From positions 1-36,690 of the forward strand of contig BAYV01000017.1 of NCBI GenBank assembly GCA_000710935.1: a stretch of DNA of 36,690 nt, in the 5' to 3' direction. The position numbers were made by a program, and so were the translations under genes. Below the pieces are notes generated by a model that worked only from the letters and a program-made list of their open reading frames with translations, was not told where the DNA came from and searched no databases. Of the stretch, positions 24,173-33,365 are shown piece by piece (position 1 is the stretch's first letter; each line of letters starts with the position of its first letter). Source of the stretch: Iodidimonas nitroreducens. GTDB lineage: Bacteria > Pseudomonadota > Alphaproteobacteria > Sphingomonadales > Rhodothalassiaceae.

Positions 24173-24964
24173 ATGAAATTTTTTCTCAACTGTCTCACAT
24201 CCCTTGGTTTTTTATCCTTCCTGCTGCTCGCCACCCCGGGCCATGCGCAGGGGGTATCGGCCTTTCCCCAAAGGGTCGAGCTCAGCCCGGAAAACCGCAT
24301 CGCCACGGTGACCCTGTTCAATCGTGGAACCGAGCGATCAACCTATCGCATCAGCTTCATCAATTATCGCCAAGGCCATGATGGTAAGATGGAAGCCATC
24401 GACACCCCGCCCGAGGGCGAAGGCTTTGCCGATGGCATGATCCGCTTTTCGCCCCGGCAGGTGATTTTGCCACCCGGCGAGCCACAAACCGTGCGGCTGA
24501 TGCTGCGCACGCCGCCGGATCTGGCGGATGGCGAATATCGCAGCCATTTGATGCTGCAAAGCATCCCCCCAAGCCAACCCATTGAAGATGATCCCGATCC
24601 TGAAGAACTCAGTGTGTCGCTCAATATCGTTTATGGCTTTTCCATTCCGATTTTCGTGCAGGTTGGCGAGCTTTCCATCGCCGGGCGGATCGAGCCTGCC
24701 GGTTTTGATGCCCAAGGACAGCCGATCATTCGTATATATAATGAAGGCAGCCGCCATTTGCGCGCCGATCTGGTTGTTTTATCAAGAACAAGCGAAGTCA
24801 CCCGGATCAATGGTCTGGCGGTTTATCTCAGCACGGGCTATCTCGATTTTCCCATTGATCTGTCATCCTTGGCCCCGGAACTCAAAAACACGCCTTTAAC
24901 ACTAGAACTGCGGATGCTGGATGATGGGCCGGTTTTATCGCAAACCCAGATCAGCGTGCCATAA
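24173..24964 (+). CDS. PapD-like periplasmic fimbrial chaperone
   Basis: This 263-residue protein has a signal peptide (cleaved near GHA-QG) and two Ig-like domains. The first shows FPQRVELSPENRIATVTLFN and the chaperone hallmark MIRFSPRQVILPPGEPQTVRL, the strand that donates to the subunit groove. SLNIVYGFSIPIFVQVG begins the second domain. Such chaperones hold pilus subunits folded in the periplasm and deliver them to the outer-membrane usher. An insert rich in Pro/Asp/Glu (PPSQPIEDDPDPEE) in the first domain is longer than in PapD. No strong ribosome-binding site precedes ATG 24173. The usher starts 48 bases after its stop. Confidence 0.85.
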   Translation: MKFFLNCLTSLGFLSFLLLATPGHAQGVSAFPQRVELSPENRIATVTLFNRGTERSTYRISFINYRQGHDGKMEAIDTPPEGEGFADGMIRFSPRQVILPPGEPQTVRLMLRTPPDLADGEYRSHLMLQSIPPSQPIEDDPDPEELSVSLNIVYGFSIPIFVQVGELSIAGRIEPAGFDAQGQPIIRIYNEGSRHLRADLVVLSRTSEVTRINGLAVYLSTGYLDFPIDLSSLAPELKNTPLTLELRMLDDGPVLSQTQISVP

Positions 24965-25012
24965 GCGCGATCATGCGTATGCGGTCCACCCAAAACAAGG
25001 TCAAGCAAGGCG

Positions 25013-28000
25013 GTGGCAAATAAAGCGCAGATAAAAGCTTTTGCTTATGCCGGTTTTCTGTGTTGTTTGCTGTTCTTCCTTGATCTTACCCTCAAACCCA
25101 TCGAAGCGGCGGCCCAAAATGCTCCCGCTGAAACGGGAACGGCTGAAGGAAACAGCCCGGATTTGATGGATCTGGTTGAACGGCCCGATGAAGAAGGGCT
25201 GATTTTCGATCTGCGTCTTGAAGATTTTCTGCTGGCACCGGGGTTTTTCATCTTTCAAGATCAAGATGATCCCGATCTTTATTGGATTCCCCTTTCGGCC
25301 TTTTTTCAAAATGTGGAATTGGCGATTGAGGTAAAGCCCGCTGAAGGCCGGGCCGAAGGCTGGGCTTTTGAAGAAAAGCGAGCCTTTCTGCTTGATCTTG
25401 ATGCCGGGATCATCCGGTTTGATGGCCGGGAAAGCCGCCTGAAGCCCGGCGATGCCGAACGCCATTTCGATGATCTTTATGTGCCCCATCTTTTGATCGA
25501 ACGCTGGCTGGGCATTCATTTCTTTTTCAATATCCGCCGCCTGAGCATCGAGCTTTCATCCCAAACGCCTTTGCCTTTGGAAATGCGGCTGGCCGCCGAA
25601 GATCGCCGCCGCACGCTTCGCCAGCGCCGGGAGATGGGCAGCCTGCCACGCTTTTATGCCGAACCCCAAAGCATCACCGTTCCCTTCATCGACAGCAATC
25701 TGGCGCTGAGCGCCCAGGACAGCGAATCGCAATCCAATCTGCGCGGCAATTATTCCATCCAGGCCACAGGCAGCCTTGCCCAGCAGGATTTATCCCTGTT
25801 CATCAATGGCGCGCTCTCTTCGGATGGGGGGGCGGAAACCCCCTCATTAAGGCTCACTTTGGGCCGGGAATTCGTTGAAGAAGGGGCCGCGCCCTTGGGC
25901 CTGCGGGCCTGGCAGGCGGGCGATATCACCACCCCCATCGCCCCGCTGGTGGGGGGATCAACCATTGGCCGGGGCCTGCGTTTATCCACCTATGGCAGTG
26001 ATCGCCGCAGCCGGGGCAATCGCATCACCCTGCGCGGTGATCTGCCCGAAGGCTGGGAGGCCGAACTCTATCGCAATACCACCCTGATCGCCTTTCAAAC
26101 CGGTGAAACCGGCAGCGGGCGCTATGAATTTACCGATGTGCCCATCGTGAGCGGCATGAATGTGTTTCGCATCGTTTTATTTGGCCCCCAAGGCCAGCGC
26201 CGGGAGCATACGGAACGATTTCTATCAAGCGCTGCCTTTGTCGAGGCTGGGGAGACCGAGATGGAACTGGCGATCAATCAGATCGACCGCAGCCTGATCG
26301 GCACCCGGCGCGAAGCCTCGATCAACCCCGATCGGGGCGATCTGCGCGGTGTTTTCCAGCTTGATCATGGCATCAGCGAACGCCTTTCGCTGGGGCTGCA
26401 AATCACCCGGGCGAGCGTATCCGAACCGGGGCAAAGCTCGCTTTTGAGCGAGACCAAAGACACCACCTTCTTTGGAACCAATCTGCTGGCAGGCATCGGG
26501 CCTTTATTGATCGAACTGAATGCGGTGGCCGATGAAAGCGGCGGAGTGGGCCTGCGTGGGGATCTGCAAACCCTTTTGGGACGAAACAGCATCAGCCTTT
26601 CGCATCAGGAATTTCGCGGGCTGGAAAGCGCCCTGAGCAATATTTCCGAATTTCGCGATTCCCTGCGGCGGATCACCGAGATTGATCTGGCCAGTAGCCT
26701 TGATCTGGGCTTTCTGGGCCATTTCCCCCTGACCTTTTCCGCAAGCCGGCGGGAAACCACCGCCGATGATCGCGATTGGCAGATTGGCGGTCGCCTCACC
26801 CGACGCATCGGACGGTTCAGCGCCACATTGGAGCAGGTCAATCGCCTGCGAACCATCGGTTCCGATCAGGGTGATCTGTTTTTTCGTGTGGGGACCCTTT
26901 TGGGGCGGACCAATCTGCGCGGCGAATTGCGCACCGAGCTTTTCCCCGATAGCCGATTGACCGAAGCCAATTTCGGCATCGATTATCGTTTGGCCAATCG
27001 CTTTGGGGTGCAGGGCACCATACGCCGCAATCTGGATAGCGATCTTACCAGTTTTTCCGCCGGTTCCTTTTATGATTTCAAACAATTTTCACTGGCTTTG
27101 AATGGCAGCCTCGATACCGATGGCGCCATTGGCGCGGGGCTGTCTTTGCGGGTTTCCAGCGGCTATAATCCCCGCGATGATCGCCTGCATTTCAGCTCTT
27201 ATCCCAATGGCACCGGGGGGGCGCTGGCGGCCTTTGTTTTTGTGGATCGCAATGCCAATGGCCGCCATGATCCCGGCGAAATCGGCCTGCCGGATGTGAA
27301 ATTCCGGCTTGAAGGGCAGGTAATGTCGGATGCCACCGATGAAACCGGGATGACCTTCATCCAAGGGGTTTCGCCTTATTTGCCCCGGCGCATGGTGATT
27401 GAAAAAATTTCCCTGCGCGATCCGTTTCTGGCCGATGTGCGCGGCGATGTGCGGGTGATGGCGCGCCCCGGACAAACCACCTTCATCGATTTTCCCATCG
27501 TGCCCACGGGGGAAATCGATGGCACGATCCGCTTTACGCGCTTCAATCGTACCGATCCCGGTCGCGGGGCCCGCCTTTTTCTGATCCCCGCCGATGCAAG
27601 CCGCATCGCCACAGGTGAGAGAATCGAACAGATTTCAGGCTTTGACGGCTATTATTATTTTGGTCAGGTGCCCTATGGCCGCTATGAACTGGTGGCCAAT
27701 GTGCCCGGCCTTGATCCCCAAAGCCGGGCGGTGGAGCTGAATGAAGACACAGAAGCCCTTTTCGGTCTTGATTTTCAGTTTGAATTCCCCATCCCGTTTA
27801 TTTTGCTGGATGATTTGCGGCCGGCCCCCGCCATCTTCGGGCGCGGCGAACCACCCCATCTGCGCTTATCTTTGGGCATTCGCGCCCCGGCGCTCGCCCC
27901 GGATCGGCTGTTCATTCCCCGGCTGAAAATCCGCTTGAAAAGCCCCCCGCCTGCGGTGGTGCCATCGATCCCCGCCTTGCGGATGATCATCCCCCCCGCG

Positions 28001-28015
28001 CCAGCCATTATCTAG
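25013..28015 (+). CDS. Outer-membrane usher-like protein with SdrD-B/carboxypeptidase-like C-terminal domains
   Basis: This 1000-residue protein has a signal peptide (AGFLCCLLFFLDLTL...AAA-QN), an N-terminal region with FLAPGFFIFQDQ-like strands, and a long beta-strand region. Around residues 340-405 lies the usher plug/middle-domain signature (GWEAELYRN, GRYEFTDVPIVSGMNVFRIV, FGPQGQRREHTERF). Near residue 743 FVDRNANGRHDPGE forms a calcium-loop-like motif as in SdrD B domains, followed by Ig-like folds. Ushers are outer-membrane pores that assemble fibres from chaperone-subunit complexes. It diverges strongly from FimD/PapC. The start is a GTG at 25013 with AAGG nearby; no in-frame ATG fits better. 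It converges on the porin gene with a 7-base gap. Confidence 0.75.
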   Translation: MANKAQIKAFAYAGFLCCLLFFLDLTLKPIEAAAQNAPAETGTAEGNSPDLMDLVERPDEEGLIFDLRLEDFLLAPGFFIFQDQDDPDLYWIPLSAFFQNVELAIEVKPAEGRAEGWAFEEKRAFLLDLDAGIIRFDGRESRLKPGDAERHFDDLYVPHLLIERWLGIHFFFNIRRLSIELSSQTPLPLEMRLAAEDRRRTLRQRREMGSLPRFYAEPQSITVPFIDSNLALSAQDSESQSNLRGNYSIQATGSLAQQDLSLFINGALSSDGGAETPSLRLTLGREFVEEGAAPLGLRAWQAGDITTPIAPLVGGSTIGRGLRLSTYGSDRRSRGNRITLRGDLPEGWEAELYRNTTLIAFQTGETGSGRYEFTDVPIVSGMNVFRIVLFGPQGQRREHTERFLSSAAFVEAGETEMELAINQIDRSLIGTRREASINPDRGDLRGVFQLDHGISERLSLGLQITRASVSEPGQSSLLSETKDTTFFGTNLLAGIGPLLIELNAVADESGGVGLRGDLQTLLGRNSISLSHQEFRGLESALSNISEFRDSLRRITEIDLASSLDLGFLGHFPLTFSASRRETTADDRDWQIGGRLTRRIGRFSATLEQVNRLRTIGSDQGDLFFRVGTLLGRTNLRGELRTELFPDSRLTEANFGIDYRLANRFGVQGTIRRNLDSDLTSFSAGSFYDFKQFSLALNGSLDTDGAIGAGLSLRVSSGYNPRDDRLHFSSYPNGTGGALAAFVFVDRNANGRHDPGEIGLPDVKFRLEGQVMSDATDETGMTFIQGVSPYLPRRMVIEKISLRDPFLADVRGDVRVMARPGQTTFIDFPIVPTGEIDGTIRFTRFNRTDPGRGARLFLIPADASRIATGERIEQISGFDGYYYFGQVPYGRYELVANVPGLDPQSRAVELNEDTEALFGLDFQFEFPIPFILLDDLRPAPAIFGRGEPPHLRLSLGIRAPALAPDRLFIPRLKIRLKSPPPAVVPSIPALRMIIPPAPAII

Positions 28016-28022
28016 ATGCGGT

Positions 28023-29498
28023 TTAATAATTCCATTGAATCTGGGTGCGGATCACATCCCCTTCGGCGCGGCCCAAACGCCGCTCATCGGCTTCCCGCCT
28101 TTTCATATGGGCATAAGCAAGGGTCAATTCCAAAGCATCCACCGCCTGCCATTCCACGCCCAATTCCAGTTCATCGGTTTCAAGCCGGGGGGCATTGGTG
28201 GCCGCCCGCCATCCCCCGCGATAGCGCTGCCAGCGACCATAGGGCATCAATTCACCCATGGGGAAATCATCGATCCTAACCATAGTCTGGATATAGCCAC
28301 CATTATTGTTTTTCTCGACGATCTGGCCTGTGGCAACATCAAATTCCGGGCCGCGCCCCCAATTCCATTCCGCCTGAAAGCCAAAGGGCTGCGGATAAAG
28401 AATGACATGAAAACCAGCGCGGGAATCCTTGAAAATCTCCTCGCTCACGCCGCCGGTGCGGATTTCCGGCTGCACCCGATTGCGCAATAGGGAAATCCCC
28501 ATTTCCAAAACCTGGCCTTCCAGAAAATCAGCCACGCCATCCAGTTCGAAGGGATAGGTCGCCATGGCCACCTGCATGGTCTTGTCATTCTGTTCAGAGC
28601 GGTTTGCCCCCTGCCCATTGAACACGCCAACCCCCAAAGCCCCATAATTGCCAAACAGCTTTTGACCATCGGCATCCAACCGATCCCAAATGCGCTGCAC
28701 ATGCACCGGCGTATAATAGGCAATCACCCCCACCTCGCGCTCACCGGGGACCGCGCTATTGATGCCATCACTGCGATCAAGGGTCAGGCGATTGGAAGAG
28801 GATTGCAGATTTTCCCAGCCAAAGGGCACTTTCGATTGCCCCAAGCGCAGCTTGAAGCGATGGCTTTTATCCAGATGCACATCCACATAGGCATCACGAA
28901 GCTGTACAAAATTCTCCCGCCGTTCCCCATTCGATTGATTATTGATGCCGGAGGCAAAATCCGACTGAAAATAAAAGGAGATATAATCGCTGAGATCGCC
29001 CTGCAGCACCAGCCGCGCGCGGCGTAGAAAGAAATTTTCCTCATCACCAACCGAACGATCATGCACGGAGCGCAAGCGCGATTGCCCGGGCTCGGCCTTT
29101 TCATCACCCGACACAATTTCATTATGGCGCAATTGGGCATAACCGCGAATTTTGATCCGATCATACCATGGCTTTGTCGCCTGCGATCCATCGGCCATCG
29201 CAGTGGGATCATCGATATCATCAGAGTCTTCAGCCGCCAATTGGGTTGGCTGGCTACGCTCGGCAGGCGAAAGCGGCGCGATATCGGGCTGGGCGGCCCT
29301 TTCCGCCTGCTCCAAATTCCGAGGCTGGGCGCTTGGGGTCGGGTCTGCCGATTGCGCCGCTTGCAGGGCCTTGATCGCCGCCTTCAGTTCATCAATCTGG
29401 GCCTGAAGCTCTTCAACGGTCTGGGCATTGGCCTGGTGTGACAACAAAACAAGCACGCTCGCCCCCAGAATATTTTTCAGTCTTCGGCCCATGATCAT
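28023..29498 (-). CDS. OprO/OprP-type phosphate-selective porin
   Basis: This 491-residue outer-membrane protein has a signal peptide (cleaved near ANA-QT), a short trimerising coiled coil (VEELQAQIDELKAAIKALQA) and a Pro/Ser/Asp linker. A 16-strand porin of the phosphate-selective O/P type follows (PWYDRIKIRGYAQLRHNE, DAYVDVHLDKSHRFKLRLGQ, KVPFGWENLQSSSNR) and ends in an aromatic residue (IQWNY). Such trimers pass phosphate, polyphosphate or other anions. ATG 29498 has AAGGGAG six bases upstream. A Pho-box-like triple repeat lies 65-93 bases upstream, which fits phosphate-starvation control. Related porins exist for other anions, so selectivity rests on this regulatory evidence. Confidence 0.85.
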   Translation of the reverse strand: MIMGRRLKNILGASVLVLLSHQANAQTVEELQAQIDELKAAIKALQAAQSADPTPSAQPRNLEQAERAAQPDIAPLSPAERSQPTQLAAEDSDDIDDPTAMADGSQATKPWYDRIKIRGYAQLRHNEIVSGDEKAEPGQSRLRSVHDRSVGDEENFFLRRARLVLQGDLSDYISFYFQSDFASGINNQSNGERRENFVQLRDAYVDVHLDKSHRFKLRLGQSKVPFGWENLQSSSNRLTLDRSDGINSAVPGEREVGVIAYYTPVHVQRIWDRLDADGQKLFGNYGALGVGVFNGQGANRSEQNDKTMQVAMATYPFELDGVADFLEGQVLEMGISLLRNRVQPEIRTGGVSEEIFKDSRAGFHVILYPQPFGFQAEWNWGRGPEFDVATGQIVEKNNNGGYIQTMVRIDDFPMGELMPYGRWQRYRGGWRAATNAPRLETDELELGVEWQAVDALELTLAYAHMKRREADERRLGRAEGDVIRTQIQWNY

Positions 29499-29562
29499 CG
29501 CCCGCTCCCTTCTTTTCCGCCTTCAGGTTCATCAGCTTTCACAAGATCGCCATGATCTTGAG

Positions 29563-29591
29563 ATGACATATCTATGACATTTTCATGGCAT
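29563..29591 (-). promoter_or_regulatory. Three-repeat Pho box upstream of the porin
   Basis: Read on the minus strand: ATGCCAT-GAAA-ATGTCAT-AGAT-ATGTCAT, that is three direct 7-mers with 4-base spacers and an 11-bp period. The PhoB consensus is two CTGTCAT-like 7-mers with an AT-rich 4-base spacer. The third copy has one further mismatch. Location before an O/P-type porin makes PhoB binding likely. Confidence 0.72.
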
Positions 29592-29772
29592 CTTTCCCCT
29601 CTTGCCGCCCCATCTTTCCAGCCGATCATGGCAAAAACGAAGAATTAAGATTGCCCGGGGAAGATGGCGGCGACAAATAACCTGACTAATAGGTCAGATA
29701 TGCTTTGATGGCAAACCAGCCAGTCAGAATCCCGGATAAGGAGGCCATGCGGCGAACCCCCTCCGCGCCCCT

Positions 29773-30054
29773 TCAGCCTTTGAAATGTTCAAAAATGCTA
29801 TAGCCCCCGATAGCGATGAAGCCAATCCCGGCAATCAGTTTGAGTGGGATATCGGCAAGAAAGCGCGATGCAAAGGTGCCAAGCAAAACCGCTATCGCCG
29901 TTGAGGCCACAAGGGCTAAAGACGCCGCCCCAAAAACCAGCCACGGATTACGCCCTTCTTCCGAGGCAAATAAAACCGTGGCAAGCTGGGTTTTATCACC
30001 CAGTTCAGCCAGAAAAACTGTGATGAAAATCGCCAGTAAAGAAGATATGGGCAT
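29773..30054 (-). CDS. Single-domain TMEM165/GDT1 (UPF0016) manganese transporter
   Basis: This 93-residue inner-membrane protein has three hydrophobic helices and the family motif E-x-G-D-K-(T/S) as FLAELGDKTQLAT (about 15-27). Most GDT1 proteins are near 200 residues with two such motifs. This one holds a single repeat and must form a homodimer or pair with another half-size protein. Members export manganese or calcium from the cytoplasm. A yybP-ykoY manganese riboswitch upstream supports manganese export. ATG 30054 follows GGAG by seven bases, and that box lies at the edge of a GC-rich stem. Confidence 0.9.
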   Translation of the reverse strand: MPISSLLAIFITVFLAELGDKTQLATVLFASEEGRNPWLVFGAASLALVASTAIAVLLGTFASRFLADIPLKLIAGIGFIAIGGYSIFEHFKG

Positions 30055-30063
30055 CTGAAGTCT

Positions 30064-30110
30064 CCGGGCCGGGCATTAATGAAAAAAACGACATCAAACA
30101 GCCGGCCCGG
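30064..30110 (-). promoter_or_regulatory. Expression platform hairpin hiding the GDT1 ribosome-binding site
   Basis: On the minus strand CCGGGCCGG (30110-30102) is perfectly complementary to CCGGCCCGG (30072-30064). The last two G of the second arm are the first two of the GGAG ribosome-binding site. The loop is 29 bases. This would block translation unless ligand binding upstream changes the fold. A T-run in the loop makes a transcriptional alternative possible. Confidence 0.6.
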
Positions 30111-30130
30111 CCATGGGGCGGCTGAAGATA

Positions 30131-30271
30131 TCGCAAGTCTCACCAAGCCAATGATCGCCGCTCACGGTCGATCAAGCCGAATGCACCACACCCATGCCGG
30201 GCAATTATGTTGATACATTCTTTCTTCTTGCAGATTTTTAGCCTGCCGGAAGAAACAGTTACTCCCCTACA
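30131..30271 (-). promoter_or_regulatory. yybP-ykoY manganese riboswitch
   Basis: The minus strand shows the conserved blocks of this class in order: GGGGAGTAAC (30267-30258), a helix region, TATCAACATA, GGCTTGATCGACC and the closing GGTGAGACTTG (near 30145-30135). Known members sense Mn2+ and turn on manganese exporters. It lies about 80 bases upstream of the GDT1 gene. The exact ends are approximate because I could not fold P1 by computer. Confidence 0.82.
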
Positions 30272-30466
30272 ATGGGCGGCAAGCTAGCATAATCATCCCC
30301 AAGCGCAAGCGCCTTTTCAAAGACGGTCGGCCGGGGAATGGCCCAAAACGCCCGAAACTCGCAAGACAGCGCTATTCCATATCTTCTTTGTCATTACTCA
30401 CGAAAAATTTACTTCTTTATATTACATTGAACAGCTGAAAATAATCTGTCATAAAGTCCCAAACTC
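30272..30466. other. Short divergent gap between riboswitch and plus-strand gene
   Basis: This stretch should contain the promoter of the riboswitch transcript (minus) and that of the 30467 gene (plus). A TTGAAA at 30317-30312 on the minus strand could be a -35, but no convincing -10 follows at the right spacing. The right part (30400-30460) is AT-rich. I see no gene here. Confidence 0.4.
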
Positions 30467-30940
30467 ATGACCCCTGCCCGCTTATCCATGCCTGCCAAAA
30501 TGTCTGATCCGGTTCAGGCTCGAATCCGATTGCCCCGACAATCCATCTGGCCTGCGCTGGGCTTTGCGCTCTTTTCCCTTCTTCTGATCGGGATCATCAG
30601 CCTGTGGCCGCCGCAAAGCGGGGCCGTGGCTGCCGGTTTTCCCCCTCATTGGAGCCTGGCGCAGCGTATGCAGGCGGTGGAAAAGGCCGAAGCCCTGGTG
30701 CTGGGGCAGCCCGGCCCCTTGCTGCTGGTGATCGGCAAACATCCCGATGCCCCCGGCCTGCCCGGTCGATTATGGGCTGCTGGCGCGATGATTGTGATCG
30801 ATCCCGCTGGTGCTACCGGCTGTGCGGGCAAACCGAAAGCGCCCTTGGCCCGCAATGTTGAAGCCTTTTCCCGCAATGAATTTATGGCCCCGGATCAATC
30901 TGCGGCCCTCTATCAAATGGAGCCCTCTCATGTCCTCTGA
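30467..30940 (+). CDS. Hypothetical membrane-anchored protein coupled to the chemotaxis receptor
   Basis: This 157-residue protein has one N-terminal hydrophobic helix ([18 protein letters not shown], about 30-48) and a C-terminal part predicted to lie in the periplasm. That part shows [22 protein letters not shown], a strand-loop pattern, then [17 protein letters not shown] do not recognise it. Its last 11 bases overlap the start of the chemotaxis receptor gene, so the two are translated together and the protein may feed a signal to that receptor. ATGs at 30467, 30488 and 30500 are all possible starts; none has a clear ribosome-binding site. Codon use is like the neighbours. Confidence 0.6.
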   Translation: MTPARLSMPAKMSDPVQARIRLPRQSIWPALGFALFSLLLIGIISLWPPQSGAVAAGFPPHWSLAQRMQAVEKAEALVLGQPGPLLLVIGKHPDAPGLPGRLWAAGAMIVIDPAGATGCAGKPKAPLARNVEAFSRNEFMAPDQSAALYQMEPSHVL

Positions 30941-32522
30941 TATGCAAAGCCTTGATGGCCTGCGCGCGCAGGCTGGCAAAACCCTCATCGCTTATTTATG
31001 GGCGCATCCCCCGATCATTTTGCTGGCAGGCTATCTGGTCGGAAGCGGGCTGGCCTGGGCAGCGGCGATTGCTTCGGCCTTTTTATGCTTATGCGCCAGT
31101 CTCAGCATCACCACGGGGGCTGGTGGGCTCATTCATCGCACGATGATCGCGGTGGCCGCCGTCAGCCAGGCGGCTTTGCTGGTTTTTGCGCTGAAGGGGC
31201 ATCCCTGGCAAATTGATATGCATATGTATTTCTTTGCCGTTCTGGCCATTGTTTCGGCCTTTAATTGCCCGAAAACACTGATTGTGGCGGCAGCAGTCAC
31301 CGCAGGGCATCATCTGCTTTTGAATTTTGCGATCCCGGCCTGGGTTTTCCCCGATGGCGGCAGTTTCTGGCGCGTGGTTTTGCATGCTGTGATCGTGATC
31401 GTGGAAACCGGTGTGCTTTATTGGTTTACGGGCAAAAGCTTGGTACTCCATGCTGAAGTGGCAGATGCCTTGGGGACCGCCCAGCATTCTGCGCAAATCG
31501 CCGAACAAAATGCCCGCCGCGAAGAAGAAGCCAATCAGGATGCCCGGCAGGCTTTGGCTCGAGCCGAACAAGCCCGCATCGAAGGGGAAAAACTGCGCGC
31601 CGAACGCGCCGAAGAGCGCACCCGCCATGCCAAAGAGCAAAAGCAGCAGATGCAGGCGCTGGCCGCCACCTTTAAACAAACGGTGGGCACCATCGTTGCG
31701 GATGTGAGCGGAGCTTCAAACAGCTTTGCCGGCAATGCCGATGCCCTGGCCAAGCTGACCGGACTTGGCAATGAACGCTGCACGAAGATGGATCGGGCCA
31801 CCAAAAGCGTTCATGACTATATGGCCGCCGTGGCATCGAGCGCCGAGGAATTAACCGCATCCATATCGGAAATTTCCCAGCAGGTGGAAGGATCGCGCAA
31901 GGTTGCCCAAAAAGCCGCCGATGAATCCCAAAGCGGGATGGAGAATATCCGGAAATTGGCCCAACAGGCTTCAGGCATCGGCAATGTGGTGACCCTGATT
32001 TCCGATATTGCCGAGCAAACCAATCTTTTGGCGCTGAATGCCACCATTGAAGCCGCGCGCGCAGGCGATGCGGGCAAGGGCTTTGCCGTGGTTGCCAGCG
32101 AAGTGAAGGCGCTGGCCAATCAATCGGCAAAAGCCACCGAAGAAATCAGCCGCCGCATTCATGAAATTCAAAAAATGACCGATGGCACGGTGGGCTCCAT
32201 CGAAACCATATCCGACGTGGTGCGCGGCATTCATGAAAGCACCACCGCCATTGCCGCCGCCGTTGAAGAACAAGACGCCGCCACCCGCGAAATTGCCCGA
32301 TCCGCCCAAACCGCCCTTGCCGAAACATCGGATGCCACCGAAGCCGTGACCGGCGTAAACGATATGATCGGGCAGGTGGGAAAAGAGGCCGATCAAACCT
32401 CGCAAGCCGCAGGCACCCTATCGGAACTCGCCCGGCAATTGAACCAGCAGGTGGAGCATTTCCTGAGCGAATTGGCGGTTCAGGCTGAGAAAGACGATGA
32501 AACACGCCAAAAGGCGGCATAA
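30930..32522 (+). CDS. Methyl-accepting chemotaxis protein with multi-pass membrane sensor
   Basis: From ATG 30930 (GGAG eight bases upstream) this is a 530-residue receptor. Instead of the usual two helices flanking a periplasmic domain, the N-terminal 160 residues hold about five or six hydrophobic helices with almost no loop ([36 protein letters not shown]). A long coiled coil ([17 protein letters not shown]) replaces HAMP. The signalling domain has the hairpin tip [20 protein letters not shown] followed by [17 protein letters not shown]. It should control CheA through CheW. No CheR-binding pentapeptide is seen at the C-terminus. Intramembrane sensing is an inference. An upstream in-frame start at 30810 would run inside the preceding gene and is not preferred. 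Confidence 0.9.
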   Translation: MSSDMQSLDGLRAQAGKTLIAYLWAHPPIILLAGYLVGSGLAWAAAIASAFLCLCASLSITTGAGGLIHRTMIAVAAVSQAALLVFALKGHPWQIDMHMYFFAVLAIVSAFNCPKTLIVAAAVTAGHHLLLNFAIPAWVFPDGGSFWRVVLHAVIVIVETGVLYWFTGKSLVLHAEVADALGTAQHSAQIAEQNARREEEANQDARQALARAEQARIEGEKLRAERAEERTRHAKEQKQQMQALAATFKQTVGTIVADVSGASNSFAGNADALAKLTGLGNERCTKMDRATKSVHDYMAAVASSAEELTASISEISQQVEGSRKVAQKAADESQSGMENIRKLAQQASGIGNVVTLISDIAEQTNLLALNATIEAARAGDAGKGFAVVASEVKALANQSAKATEEISRRIHEIQKMTDGTVGSIETISDVVRGIHESTTAIAAAVEEQDAATREIARSAQTALAETSDATEAVTGVNDMIGQVGKEADQTSQAAGTLSELARQLNQQVEHFLSELAVQAEKDDETRQKAA

Positions 32523-32531
32523 AGGCGGAAC

Positions 32532-33365
32532 TCAGCCTTTGCTTTGGCGGCGCTCCTGCAACAGGCGTTCCGACAGATGAAAACTGGCGGGATTATCCAC
32601 ATCGATAGGGCCATAAGCATAGGGCAGAACCACGGCCTTGGCGCTCAGGCCAAAGCCACGGCCCGTGCGCGCTGTCATATCCGCCAATGTCACCGCCTTC
32701 AGCTTATATAAAATAAAGGTGGTGAGCCCGAAAGCCTTCAGAATACGCCAATGCTTTTTGCCAAATTGGCCGCCACCACGAAAGGTTTCCACCGACGCCA
32801 GCGCTTTTTTGTTTCGCAAGCCATAAAGATTGCAGGCCGACCAGCCCCCATCCTTTAACTGGTGATAATTGAGACCCGAGCCGGGGATGGCCCGATCAAC
32901 GGTTGCCTGATCGGTGAAGGCAATCGCCACATCCTGATCAGCGGCCAAAAATTGATCGCAAAAATCGCGCACCAGTTCGGGGGTGTGCAGGGCATTATCG
33001 CCGGTGGTGATCACCAAAGGCAGGCAATCGGGCACTGCCTCTGCCGCTGCAAAAATGCTATCGGCCAATGTAGGCTGGCTCATGGCGTGAAGCACCCTGC
33101 CATCCTCAAACCATGCCTTCAGGCGCGGCGAGGATTTGAGCCAGGACGCATCTTCGATGGAAACCAGCACCCGATCAATGGCCCCGCTATCGAACAGGGC
33201 GGCGATCACCCGTTCCAGCATCACCTCGCCATCGATGGTCACAAAGCATTTATGCGAGATCTTCTGAAGCCTTGCCACACTATCTTCGGCGCCTCGGCGT
33301 CCGGCAGCCAGCACCAGCGCAGTGAACGGCGTGGCGAGGGGGGTGAGATCGATCTGCGTGTTCAT
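32532..33365 (-). CDS. MobA-like nucleotidyltransferase (NTP transferase domain)
   Basis: This 277-residue protein begins with the nucleotide-binding signature ALVLAAGRRG and KISHKCFVTIDGEVMLERVI, typical of NTP transferases that load sugars, cytidylyl groups or molybdopterin. VITTGDNALHTPELVRDF supplies the metal-binding aspartate region. The C-terminal half (GGGQFGKKHWRILKAFGLTTF) seems specific to a subgroup whose acceptor I cannot name. Its ATG shares an A with the stop of the PrpD-like gene (TGATG), with AAAGGA eight bases upstream, so they are co-translated. It converges on the chemotaxis receptor with a 9-base gap. Confidence 0.82.
   Translation of the reverse strand: MNTQIDLTPLATPFTALVLAAGRRGAEDSVARLQKISHKCFVTIDGEVMLERVIAALFDSGAIDRVLVSIEDASWLKSSPRLKAWFEDGRVLHAMSQPTLADSIFAAAEAVPDCLPLVITTGDNALHTPELVRDFCDQFLAADQDVAIAFTDQATVDRAIPGSGLNYHQLKDGGWSACNLYGLRNKKALASVETFRGGGQFGKKHWRILKAFGLTTFILYKLKAVTLADMTARTGRGFGLSAKAVVLPYAYGPIDVDNPASFHLSERLLQERRQSKG

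Noticed and set aside
29542-29560. CAAGATC-N5-GATCTTG hairpin upstream of the porin
   Set aside because: Perfect 7-bp arms but built on GATC, which is very frequent in this DNA; the adjacent Pho repeats are the stronger signal.
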